From assembly GCF_965215655.1 (NCBI RefSeq), contig NZ_OZ244111.1, positions 1,612,001 through 1,676,000 of the forward strand: a stretch of DNA of 64,000 nt. The letters are read 5' to 3'. Source of the DNA: Nioella sp965215655. GTDB lineage: Bacteria > Pseudomonadota > Alphaproteobacteria > Rhodobacterales > Rhodobacteraceae. The position numbers and the translations under genes are program-made. The notes below the pieces were generated by a model. That model had not been told where the DNA came from. It did no database searches and saw only the letters and a list, made by a program, of their open reading frames with translations. This document shows positions 18,219-26,213 of this stretch, piece by piece (the stretch's first letter is position 1; each line of letters starts with the position of its first letter).

Positions 18219-19919
18219 ATGGCTGGTGAAATAGTGAATCCGAATAGTGTGGACGGCGTCGTCGACGGCACCCCGGGGGATGACAACATCAACCTGGCTT
18301 ACACTGGCGATCCCGAAGGCGACATGATCGACGCGGGCGATGCCATTCTGGACGGGGCTGCGCCCGATGACGATGTGGTGCTCGCCGGTGAAGGCAATGA
18401 CACTGTCCATGCCGGTGTCGGGGACGACATCATCTGGGGCAATGATGGTGACGATTACCTCGATGGCGAAGGCGGAGACGACACCATCAAGGGCGAAGGC
18501 GGCAATGACACGCTGATCGGTGGCGACGGCAACGATCACCTCATCGGCGGTGACGGCAATGCCTCGGTCGATGGCGGTGATGGCGACGATCTGATCGACA
18601 CCCGTCTGGATGGCAACCTGCCGCTGCCCGACCGCGGCTATCCCGGTCTCTTTCCGGGCGATGGCGACCCCTTTGATGCGAGAGATACCATCGACGGTGG
18701 TGCGGGCAATGACACCATCTTTGCCGGTGACGATGCCGACAGCATCAGCGGCGGCGCTGGCCATGACCAGATCGACGGCGGCTTTGACGATGACACCATC
18801 GACGCGGGCGAAGGCGATGACCTGATCGTCGGCGGCGAAGGCTCTGACACGATCCTTGGCGATGCTGGCGACGACACGATCTATGGCGGGCTTGGACCGG
18901 GTTTCCCGGATGAGCTCAACATCACCGATGACGGCTCGGACGGCAATCCGATCGGCCCCGACGCGGTGACCGACAATGGCCGTGACTATATCGAAGCCGG
19001 TGACGGCAACGACGTGGTCTATGGTCAGGACGATGACGACACGATCTATGGCGGTGCCGGCAACGACACGCTGGATGGCGGCATCGACGAAGACGAAATC
19101 TACGGCGGCGCCGACCGGGACGTGATCCTTGGCGGCAATGCTGGCGACTACGTGGACGGTGGGGGCACCGGCGACGATTACGACACGCTCGACCTGACGG
19201 GTTCCGGCCCGCTGCGCGTCGTGCTCGACGCCGACAATTCTGAAAACGGCACGGTGACCTTTTACGATGGCAACGGCTTCGCGCCCGAGAACATCACCGG
19301 CACCATGCGCTTCGAGGAGATTGAGAACGTCGTGCCCTGCTTTACCCCCGGATCCCGCATTGCAACCCCCCGTGGCGAGGTGGCCGTCGAGGCGCTTCAG
19401 CCCGGTGACAAGATCATCACCCGCGACAATGGTATCCAGGAAATCCGCTGGATCGGATCGCGCAGCCTGAACCATGCCGAACTGCGCCGTGCGCCGAACC
19501 TGCGCCCGGTCCTTATCAAAGCCGGGTCGCTTGGCAACGGTCTGCCCGAACGCGACATGCTGGTCAGCCCGCAGCACCGGATGCTGGTCGGCAATGACCG
19601 CACGCAGCTGTATTTTGAAGAAAGCGAAGTGCTGGTCGCGGCCAAGCATCTGATCGACCACAAGGGCATTCGCTACATGGATACGATCCGCGCCACCTAT
19701 ATCCACTTCATGTTCGACCGGCACGAGGTGGTTCTGGCGGACGGCGCCTGGACCGAAAGCTTCCAGCCCGGTGACCAGACCCTTGGTGGCATGGGCGCGG
19801 AGCAGCGGGACGAGATCTACACGCTCTTCCCCGAGCTTCAGAAGCCTGCCGGGATCGACAGCTACGCCGCGGCCCGCAAGGTGCTGAAAGGCCATGAGGC
19901 TCGGCTGATCACTCGTTAA
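18219..19919 (+). CDS. RTX calcium-binding repeat plus Hint-domain secreted protein
   Basis: 566 residues; AAGGAGACGACA precedes the ATG. Residues about 50-330 hold many acidic GGxGxDxx nonapeptide repeats (for example GGDGNDHLIGGDGN), which bind calcium and usually mark type I secretion. A C-terminal Hint_2 domain starts at CFTPGSRIATPRGE and includes SPQHRMLVGN. Many Rhodobacteraceae encode such RTX-Hint proteins; autocleavage and surface roles are inferred from the Hint fold. No type I exporter gene is nearby. The gene stands alone behind a 1-kb leader and before a strong terminator. Confidence 0.9.
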   Translation: MAGEIVNPNSVDGVVDGTPGDDNINLAYTGDPEGDMIDAGDAILDGAAPDDDVVLAGEGNDTVHAGVGDDIIWGNDGDDYLDGEGGDDTIKGEGGNDTLIGGDGNDHLIGGDGNASVDGGDGDDLIDTRLDGNLPLPDRGYPGLFPGDGDPFDARDTIDGGAGNDTIFAGDDADSISGGAGHDQIDGGFDDDTIDAGEGDDLIVGGEGSDTILGDAGDDTIYGGLGPGFPDELNITDDGSDGNPIGPDAVTDNGRDYIEAGDGNDVVYGQDDDDTIYGGAGNDTLDGGIDEDEIYGGADRDVILGGNAGDYVDGGGTGDDYDTLDLTGSGPLRVVLDADNSENGTVTFYDGNGFAPENITGTMRFEEIENVVPCFTPGSRIATPRGEVAVEALQPGDKIITRDNGIQEIRWIGSRSLNHAELRRAPNLRPVLIKAGSLGNGLPERDMLVSPQHRMLVGNDRTQLYFEESEVLVAAKHLIDHKGIRYMDTIRATYIHFMFDRHEVVLADGAWTESFQPGDQTLGGMGAEQRDEIYTLFPELQKPAGIDSYAAARKVLKGHEARLITR

Positions 19920-19980
19920 CTACAGAATGCAGCAGGGATACGGGGGGAGAGGGGGCAGATCCTCTCCCCGGACCCGGACT

Positions 19981-20015
19981 GGGGCGGCGCGAAGGCTCGT
20001 GCCGCCCCATTTTTA
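19981..20015 (+). terminator. Rho-independent terminator of the RTX-Hint gene
   Basis: GGGGCGGC and GCCGCCCC pair around a 12-base loop and are followed by ATTTTT. A second hairpin (GGGGAGAGG with CCTCTCCCC) lies just upstream at about 19943-19968. Confidence 0.85.
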
Positions 20016-20597
20016 TCGGGATTGTGCCGCGCGCCAGGCGGCCCAGTCTTCGGGCGTGTCCAGATCGGTCAGCGCGCGCTGGCCTTGCAGGGGCACCAGA
20101 TGCACCCGCGCCGCATGCTGTTTCAGAAGCCCGCGCGCGCCCTTGTCACCCTTGATCTGCTGAAGCGCGGGCAGCAGGTCGGCTGGAAACATAACCGGGT
20201 TTCCGGGCGTCCCGTCCGCGTCTGCGGCGCGCAGGATGGCATTGGGAGCTTGCCGTGACAGGGCCAGCAGCAAATGCAGGTCATGGGCGGTGACCTCGGG
20301 CATATCGGCCAGCATCACGAGCACCGGGCCGGACAGCCCCGCAACCCCGGCCGCCAGCGACTGCGACTGGTCGCAACCCGCGGGCAGGGTCACGATCTCG
20401 CAGTCGATCCCGTCCAGCGCCTCTGCCCGCGCGGCGTTCCCTTCGGGCAGGGTCACGCGCAACGGCCCGGCCTTGGCCCCGCGCCGCGCCATGACGGTCA
20501 GAAGCGGTTCGCCCCCAACCTCCTCCAGCAGCTTGTCGGCCCCCCGCATGCGCGACGATGCCCCGGCTGCCAGCAGCAGGATCACCGCATCGCTCAT
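20013..20597 (-). CDS. MobA/MocA-like nucleotidyltransferase
   Basis: 194 residues. The N-terminal LLLAAGASSRMRGADK is the nucleotide-binding motif of the MobA-like NTP transferase family; VMLADMPEVTAHDL supplies the metal-binding aspartate. The family includes the molybdenum cofactor cytidylyltransferase MocA and other sugar or cofactor nucleotidyltransferases. Its ATG overlaps the stop of the FAD/GcvT dehydrogenase, so the two are translationally coupled, but no molybdoenzyme is adjacent. Specific substrate unknown. Confidence 0.8.
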   Translation of the reverse strand: MSDAVILLLAAGASSRMRGADKLLEEVGGEPLLTVMARRGAKAGPLRVTLPEGNAARAEALDGIDCEIVTLPAGCDQSQSLAAGVAGLSGPVLVMLADMPEVTAHDLHLLLALSRQAPNAILRAADADGTPGNPVMFPADLLPALQQIKGDKGARGLLKQHAARVHLVPLQGQRALTDLDTPEDWAAWRAAQSR

Positions 20598-23002
20598 CCG
20601 CGCATCCTTGCGCCATCTGCGTCGAACAGCATCTCCGTCACCAGCCGCGCCTTGTGCATTTCACCGAGAATCTCGATCTCGACCTCCAGCCCTTCGACGG
20701 CCCGCTCGGTCGGCACAAACCCGAAGGCCACCGACTTGCCCGCGTAATGCGAAAAGCCGCCCGAGGTGCAGAACCCCTGCACGCTTCCATCGAGCCAGAT
20801 CGGTTCATAGGCGACCACATCGGCATCCCCGGCCTCGACGATGAAGCTGCAAAGCCTGCGTGCAGGCCCTTCCGCGCGCTCCTTCTCGGCGGCCTCCTTG
20901 CCGATGAACGCCTTGTCCCATTGGATGAACCGGTCCATCCCGGTTTCGCCAGGCATGTAGTCGGGCGAAAATTCCCGCATCCAGGAGCCGAAGAACCGGT
21001 CGAGCCTGAGGCTCATCATTGCGCGCATCCCGAAGGGTTTGAGGCCAAATTCCTGCCCCGCCTCCCAAAGCAGATGCCACAGGGCGCGCTGCTCCATGGC
21101 GTCGACATAGATTTCATAGCCGAGGTCGCCGGTGTAACTCACCCGCTGCACCGTGGCCTCCATCATGCCGATAGAGAGCCGCTTCACATCAAGGAAGCGG
21201 AAGGCGTCGTTCGACACATCCGCCCGCGTGACCTCGGCCAGCAAGTCGCGTGCGCGTGGCCCTGCGATCTGGAAGCCGGTGGAGCGGTCCGAGATATTCT
21301 CGACCCGCACATCGCCCGAAAGCTGCCCCTCGAACCAGCGCATATGGAAATCCTGCGCGCCATAGCTTGCCGTCAGGCGGAATTCCGTCTCCGACAGGCA
21401 GGCCACGGTGAAGTCGCCAATGAGCCGACCGGAGGGGGCCAACATCGGTGTCAGGCTCATCCGCCCGGGTTTTGGAATACGCCCCGCCATGATCCGGTTG
21501 AGCCAGGCCCGTGCATCCGCCCCCGTCACGCTGTATTTGCCGAAATTCTGCACCTCGTTGATGCCTACGGCCCCGCGCACCGCCATGACTTCCCGCGCGG
21601 TGGCCTCAAAGGCGTTGGAGCGGCGGAACGACGGCGTCTCGTAGCGCGGTTCATCCCCTTCGGCGAAGTAATTGGGCACTTCCAGCCCATATTGCTGCCC
21701 CCAAACCGCGCCCATGCGGTCGAAGATCTCGTACATGGGCGTCGTGCGGAAGGGTCGCGCGGCGGGCAGTTCCTCGTTCGGGTAGGTGACGGAAAAGCGG
21801 TTCTGGTAGTTCTCGATGACCTTGGGCAGGGTATAGCCCGGCGTGATCCAGCGCCCGAACCGCGCCACATCCATGGCGAAGACATCGCGCTCCGGCTCGC
21901 CCTCGACCATCCATTGCGCCAGCGTCAGGCCCACGCCACCGCCTTGGCTGAACCCAGCCATCACCCCGCAGGCCGACCAGTAGTTGCGCAGGCCCGGGAC
22001 CGGCCCCACCAGCGGGTTGCCATCGGGGGCAAAGGTGAAGGGGCCGTGAATGACGGTCTTCACCCCGGCGCGTTCCAGGATCGGATAGCGGCGATAGGCG
22101 AAGGCGATCGAATCCTCGATCTTGTCGTAATCATCGGGCAGCAGTTCGTGCCCGAATTCCCAGGGCGTCCCGCCCACGGCCCAGGGTTTGCAGGGCTGTT
22201 CATAGAATCCGATACAAAGCCCCCGGCCTTCCTGACGCAGATAGCTCTCTCCGCCCGGGTCCATCACATGGGGGTGTTCCACCTCGCGTTCGTAGATCTC
22301 CGGCAGGTCGTCGGTGACGAGATACTGATGCTCCATCGGGTGCAGCGGCAGGTAACAGCCCGCCATCGCGCCCACCTCCCGCGCCCAAAGCCCGCCCGCA
22401 TTCACCACATGCTCCGCATGGATCGTGCCCTTGTCGGTCACCACGTCCCAACTGCCATCGGCCCGCGGATTGGTCTCGCGCACCATGCAATGGGTTTCGA
22501 TCGTGGCGCCCCCCATCCGGGCCGCTTTGGCATAGGCATGCGTCGTGCCGGAGGGGTCGAGATGCCCGTCGAGCGGATCGTAGAGCCCGCCCAGAACCCC
22601 TTCCACATTGGTGATCGGCGCAATCGCCTTGATCTCCTCGGGGCTCAGGATCTCGGTTTCCAGCCCCATGAACCGATGCTTGGCGCGTTCCGCTTTCAGC
22701 ATGTCGAAACGTTCGGGCGTATCGGCCAGCGTCACGCCGCCCACATGGTGCAACCCGCAGGACATGCCGGTCAGCGCCTCCAACTCGCGATAAAGCCGGA
22801 TCGTGTAGCCCTGCAGCGCGGCCATGTTCGTATCGCCATTCAGCGTGTGAAAGCCGCCCGCGGCGTGCCATGTGGACCCAGATGTCAGTTCGGACCGTTC
22901 CACAAGCATCACGTCCGACCAGCCAAGCTTGGTCAGGTGATAGAGCACCGAGCAGCCCACAACCCCGCCACCGATCACACATACCCTGGTGCTTGTCTTC
23001 AT
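20594..23002 (-). CDS. FAD-dependent oxidoreductase with GcvT domain (sarcosine/dimethylglycine dehydrogenase-like)
   Basis: 802 residues from the ATG at 23002, preceded by GGGAGAG. The N-terminal DAO module begins with the Rossmann motif VIGGGVVGCSVLYHL and includes SGSTWHAAGG, where the histidine is the covalent flavin site in dimethylglycine and sarcosine dehydrogenases. The second half is a GcvT-like tetrahydrofolate module (from about 430; includes YTGDLGYEIYVD). Expected chemistry: oxidative N-demethylation of a methylated glycine or similar amine with transfer of the one-carbon unit to folate. The exact substrate cannot be read from sequence. Confidence 0.88.
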   Translation of the reverse strand: MKTSTRVCVIGGGVVGCSVLYHLTKLGWSDVMLVERSELTSGSTWHAAGGFHTLNGDTNMAALQGYTIRLYRELEALTGMSCGLHHVGGVTLADTPERFDMLKAERAKHRFMGLETEILSPEEIKAIAPITNVEGVLGGLYDPLDGHLDPSGTTHAYAKAARMGGATIETHCMVRETNPRADGSWDVVTDKGTIHAEHVVNAGGLWAREVGAMAGCYLPLHPMEHQYLVTDDLPEIYEREVEHPHVMDPGGESYLRQEGRGLCIGFYEQPCKPWAVGGTPWEFGHELLPDDYDKIEDSIAFAYRRYPILERAGVKTVIHGPFTFAPDGNPLVGPVPGLRNYWSACGVMAGFSQGGGVGLTLAQWMVEGEPERDVFAMDVARFGRWITPGYTLPKVIENYQNRFSVTYPNEELPAARPFRTTPMYEIFDRMGAVWGQQYGLEVPNYFAEGDEPRYETPSFRRSNAFEATAREVMAVRGAVGINEVQNFGKYSVTGADARAWLNRIMAGRIPKPGRMSLTPMLAPSGRLIGDFTVACLSETEFRLTASYGAQDFHMRWFEGQLSGDVRVENISDRSTGFQIAGPRARDLLAEVTRADVSNDAFRFLDVKRLSIGMMEATVQRVSYTGDLGYEIYVDAMEQRALWHLLWEAGQEFGLKPFGMRAMMSLRLDRFFGSWMREFSPDYMPGETGMDRFIQWDKAFIGKEAAEKERAEGPARRLCSFIVEAGDADVVAYEPIWLDGSVQGFCTSGGFSHYAGKSVAFGFVPTERAVEGLEVEIEILGEMHKARLVTEMLFDADGARMRG

Positions 23003-23079
23003 GACCGTCTCTCCCATTGGACCGTTTCGCGCAGCAAATTCCCGAGGGCGCGTCCCTTCAAGCCCAAAAACGACATCCG

Positions 23080-23141
23080 CTTTCATCTTGGCAAAAATAC
23101 CTCGGGGGAGTCGCGTCAGCGACGGGGGCGGAGCCCCCTCG
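23080..23141 (-). repeat. 3' hairpin element, copy 2
   Basis: The 24-base motif is identical to copy 1 and preceded (on the minus strand) by the GC hairpin GGGGGC/GCCCCC. It lies downstream of the CNNM/CorC gene and upstream of the FAD/GcvT gene, in their direction. Confidence 0.75.
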
Positions 23142-23145
23142 GCGG

Positions 23146-23165
23146 AATGCTCTTGGAAGAGCATT
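23146..23165. repeat. Short perfect palindrome
   Basis: AATGCTCTT and AAGAGCATT flank GG. Same layout (9-10-bp arms, two-base loop) as the palindromes at 16611-16663. Confidence 0.6.
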
Positions 23166-23301
23166 TTGGGCGCGCGGCACGCGACACGCTGGCCGCGCCG
23201 GTCGACGTGGCGCAGCCACGGCGAAACAGCCCGCGCCCCTTACCGGGGGCAGCGCCCCCGGCGGGTCGACGCGCCGAAGGCGCGGCGAAATCACTCTCGT
23301 C

Positions 23302-24612
23302 TTAAAGCAGCTTGCGCACCCGAAGCTGTGTCAGGCGGTTCTGCTGCCGTTCAGCCACTTCGAAACGGAACCCGTGAAACGAAAATACCTGGCCCGTTTC
23401 GGGAATCATCTGCGCTTCGTGGATGACCAGCCCCGCCACCGTGTTCGCCTCTTCGTCGGGCAGGTTCCAGTCGGTCGCCCGATTGAGATCGCGGATCGTC
23501 ATGCCGCCTTCGATCAGGTAGCTGCCATCCGGGCCGGGCGTCAGGTTCACCACTTCTTCCACGTCAAACTCGTCGGTGATCTCGCCCACGATCTCTTCCA
23601 GAATATCTTCCAGCGTAATCAGCCCCTGCAGCGCGCCATATTCATCCACGACGAGCGCAAAATGGGTGTGGCGGCGCAGGAACTGGCGCATCTGGTCATC
23701 CAGCGTGGTGGTTTCCGGCACGAAATAGGGCTTCATCGCCACGTCGGTGACGGAAAACGCCGCCAGCCCCGCCTCGGAGGCGTCAGGCCCCCGCACCAGC
23801 CTGTCCATGGCCCGCAGCACGTCTTTTGCGTGGACAAGGCCGATGATGTTTTCCGGGTCGCCACGATAGACGGGCAGGCGGGTATAGGGGGAATGCAGAA
23901 GCTGGCTGAGGATGGTTTCCCCATCCGCGTCGGCGTCGATCATCTCGATATTGGAGCGATGCAGCATGATCTCCTCAACCGTGCGGTCGCCCAGATCGAG
24001 CGCGCCGAGCAGCCGGTCGCGATGTTCCTTTTCCACCACGCCTTCGGAATGGCCAAGCGTTATGGCACCGGCGATTTCCTCATGGGCGGACAGCACCTTG
24101 CTGTCGGGGTCGGCCTGCACGCCGAACATCCGCAGCATCCCGCGCACCAGCACCTGAACCGTCGCCACCACGGGCGAGAAGACAAGGATCACAACCTTGA
24201 TGACCGGGCTGACCGCCGAGGCGGCTTTTTCGGCATTTGTGATGGCATAGGTCTTGGGCAGAACCTCGGCGAAGACCAGCACCAGCAAGGTCATCACCAG
24301 CGTCGCCAGCGCCACGCCACTTTCCCCGAAGGCGCGGGTGAAAAGCGAGGTGGCCAGCGATGCGGCCAGGATGTTGACCAGGTTGTTGCCAAGCAGGACC
24401 GATCCGATCAGCCGTTCGCTGTCCTCGGTCAGATGCAGCGCGCGTTCTGCCGCCTTTGACCCGCGATCGGCCTGAGAGCGTAGCTTGCCACGGGACGCCG
24501 CAGTCAGAGCGGTTTCCGAGCCGGAGAAGAAGGCGGATAGCAAAAGAAGAGCAAGGATGGCGCCTGCCGTCAGGTAGAAGGATGCGTCAAGAGTGGGCTC
24601 AAGCTCGGGCAT
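23302..24612 (-). CDS. CNNM/CorC (HlyC/CorC) family transporter
   Basis: 436 residues; GGAGACATC precedes the ATG at 24612. Order: a DUF21 membrane domain with about four helices (SAFFSGSETALTAASRGKL is the signature), two CBS domains (RSNIEMIDADADGETI and the VVDEYGALQGLITLEDILEEIVGEI block), and a C-terminal CorC/HlyC domain (PDEEANTVAGLVIHEAQMIPETG). Family members are linked to magnesium or cobalt efflux/homeostasis. The older name hemolysin is misleading. Confidence 0.9.
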   Translation of the reverse strand: MPELEPTLDASFYLTAGAILALLLLSAFFSGSETALTAASRGKLRSQADRGSKAAERALHLTEDSERLIGSVLLGNNLVNILAASLATSLFTRAFGESGVALATLVMTLLVLVFAEVLPKTYAITNAEKAASAVSPVIKVVILVFSPVVATVQVLVRGMLRMFGVQADPDSKVLSAHEEIAGAITLGHSEGVVEKEHRDRLLGALDLGDRTVEEIMLHRSNIEMIDADADGETILSQLLHSPYTRLPVYRGDPENIIGLVHAKDVLRAMDRLVRGPDASEAGLAAFSVTDVAMKPYFVPETTTLDDQMRQFLRRHTHFALVVDEYGALQGLITLEDILEEIVGEITDEFDVEEVVNLTPGPDGSYLIEGGMTIRDLNRATDWNLPDEEANTVAGLVIHEAQMIPETGQVFSFHGFRFEVAERQQNRLTQLRVRKLL

Positions 24613-25526
24613 GATGTCTCCGGTTCAGGGTGTCTGTGGCAGGTTATGGGCATGGTCGCCGCCCGTATCAAGGACAAGGCGAGAATCGTGGCGGGAATGG
24701 GGCGCGGCGTCAGGGGCAAGCGACCCGGCGAAAAGCTTGGGCTTTTTAACGAAAAACCGAGAAAAAGCCGGGTTTTCCGGTGCGCTAGCTTTCGACCCGC
24801 GAATCAGATTGTGGCGAAATACAGCGTAATCAGGGACAAAGAGGCGCGGATTGCGCCATTGTTTCGCCACATTGTGCAACCTTAAGGAGAGTTACGTTAA
24901 CCATGAAAACTATTTGTCCTGCTTTCAGCGTCTTGAAGCCGGAAACAAGCCATGGTTTTGCCACGTATTGACGCTTTCGAGCGGAAGATCCCCGGCGCTT
25001 GAAACTTGCATGCGTCTGTTTCCGCTCCGAAAGACAAACCTGACCAAATGGACAGGGCGACATGCGAAATACAACCTAAAATTGTCCCATCTCTCAATCA
25101 CTGTTTCCAAGGCTGAGACAATAATTGCGCGGCGGCATTGTGACTCCTGTCGCGATCACTGATATTGAAGGGTTTTTTCCCAAGGTCGTTGCCACAATTG
25201 CGCCCAATTTACCCACACACGCATAGGTAGAAGTTGGCAAAATGAAATTGACGAAATTATGCCACAAATGCCAATTTACGGCTGTGCGAAAGCGCTGGTC
25301 GGCCATGACTTGACGGTGCTGCATTGTCGGACTGCCACCCGGTTAGCAGCATTAAAAGGTGGGGATGGACTGATCGCGACCCGGGGGGGCCCGGTTACTC
25401 ATCTGCGCCTTTCCGCACCCAAAACCTGAATGACTTTCTAAACCGCGCCAGAAGTCGCTGGCGGGGCAGGGAAGCGCTGTCTGTCGCGACCGGAAACGGT
25501 CGCCCCCCTTTAGGAGGGTGTTGTCG
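24613..25526. other. About 0.9 kb non-coding divergent region before the exopolysaccharide genes
   Basis: AT-richer than its surroundings and without a convincing gene. It holds a stem (GGCTTTTT 24740-24747 with AAAAAGCC 24762-24769), a TTAACCAT word (24896-24903), a dyad TTGGCA (25234-25239) / TGCCAA (25269-25274), a repeated CCAATTTAC (25204-25212 and 25271-25279), and a leader hairpin before the sugar transferase. A 22-codon frame at 24903 behind AAGGAGAG is too short to claim. Confidence 0.5.
25486..25503 (+). promoter_or_regulatory. Leader stem-loop with GAAA tetraloop
   Basis: GCGACCG and CGGTCGC form a perfect 7-bp stem closed by GAAA, nine bases before the AGGAGGG ribosome-binding site of the sugar transferase. 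It could stabilise the 5' end or influence translation. Confidence 0.5.
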
Positions 25527-26213
25527 ATGTATGAGCGTTTCGGCCTTTACAGCCAGGATGAGGCACCGCATGCGGTGGTGCCGATCCGGTTTATTCAAAC
25601 CCGGTCAGTCTATCGGCAGCACGCCAAGCGCATTCTGGACATCGCCATCGTACTGCTTGCGGCCCTGCCCGCGGCCCTGATCGTTCTGGTCTCGGCTCTG
25701 GTTCTCATCCTGCGTGAGGGCGGCTCGCCGTTCTACCGGCAGGAACGCATCGGCATGAACGGCCGCGTCTTCGGCATGTGGAAACTGCGGACCATGGTCA
25801 TGGGCGCGGATCAGGTGCTGGAAGGCTACCTGTCAAAAAACCCCGAGGCCCGCGCCGAATGGGACCGCCACCAGAAGCTGAAGAACGACCCCCGGATCAC
25901 CCGGTTCGGCCAGTTCCTGCGCCGTACGTCGCTGGATGAACTGCCGCAGCTGTGGAACGTGCTGACTGGTGATATGTCGATCGTTGGCCCGCGTCCGATG
26001 ATGCGCAACCAGCGCGCGCTGTATCCGGGGACGGAATATTATGTCATGCGCCCCGGCATCACCGGTTACTGGCAAACCTCCAGCCGCAATGAAAGCAGCT
26101 TTCATGAGCGTGCGGGCTATGATCAGGCTTACTACCGCACCCTGTCGCTGCGAACCGATCTGGCGATCATTGGCCGGACATTCGGGGTGGTGCTGCGCGG
26201 GACCGGGCACTGA
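25527..26213 (+). CDS. Polyprenyl-phosphate sugar-1-phosphate transferase (exopolysaccharide priming enzyme)
   Basis: 228 residues. The ATG at 25527 follows AGGAGGG with nine bases spacing; an upstream GTG is rejected. Bacterial sugar transferase family (ExoY/WbaP core type): one N-terminal hydrophobic helix (RILDIAIVLLAALPAALIVL), then YRQERIGMNGRVFGMWKLRTM, and RRTSLDELPQLWNVLTGDMS with IVGPRPMM. It loads the first sugar phosphate onto undecaprenyl phosphate and starts repeat-unit synthesis. First rightward gene of the EPS locus; its 3' end overlaps the convergent glycosyltransferase by 47 bases. Confidence 0.93.
   Translation: MYERFGLYSQDEAPHAVVPIRFIQTRSVYRQHAKRILDIAIVLLAALPAALIVLVSALVLILREGGSPFYRQERIGMNGRVFGMWKLRTMVMGADQVLEGYLSKNPEARAEWDRHQKLKNDPRITRFGQFLRRTSLDELPQLWNVLTGDMSIVGPRPMMRNQRALYPGTEYYVMRPGITGYWQTSSRNESSFHERAGYDQAYYRTLSLRTDLAIIGRTFGVVLRGTGH

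Noticed and set aside
18400..19150. Regularly spaced repeats that could suggest a CRISPR array
   Set aside because: They are in-frame 27-base RTX codon repeats without constant repeat/spacer alternation; no cas genes are present.
17961..19895. Minus-strand open frame of about 640 codons opposite the RTX-Hint gene, with repetitive Val/Ala/Ile/Asp content
   Set aside because: The apparent repeats are the complement of the GGxGxD coding repeats; the plus-strand gene has the ribosome-binding site, signature repeats and terminator.
20558..23305. Plus-strand open frame of about 915 codons opposite the FAD/GcvT gene
   Set aside because: Antisense shadow; the minus-strand product has clear DAO and GcvT motifs and a good ribosome-binding site.
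24903..24971. 22-codon frame behind AAGGAGAG in the EPS leader
   Set aside because: Too short and the spacing to the ribosome-binding site is long; the bases are as well explained by the TTAACCAT word.
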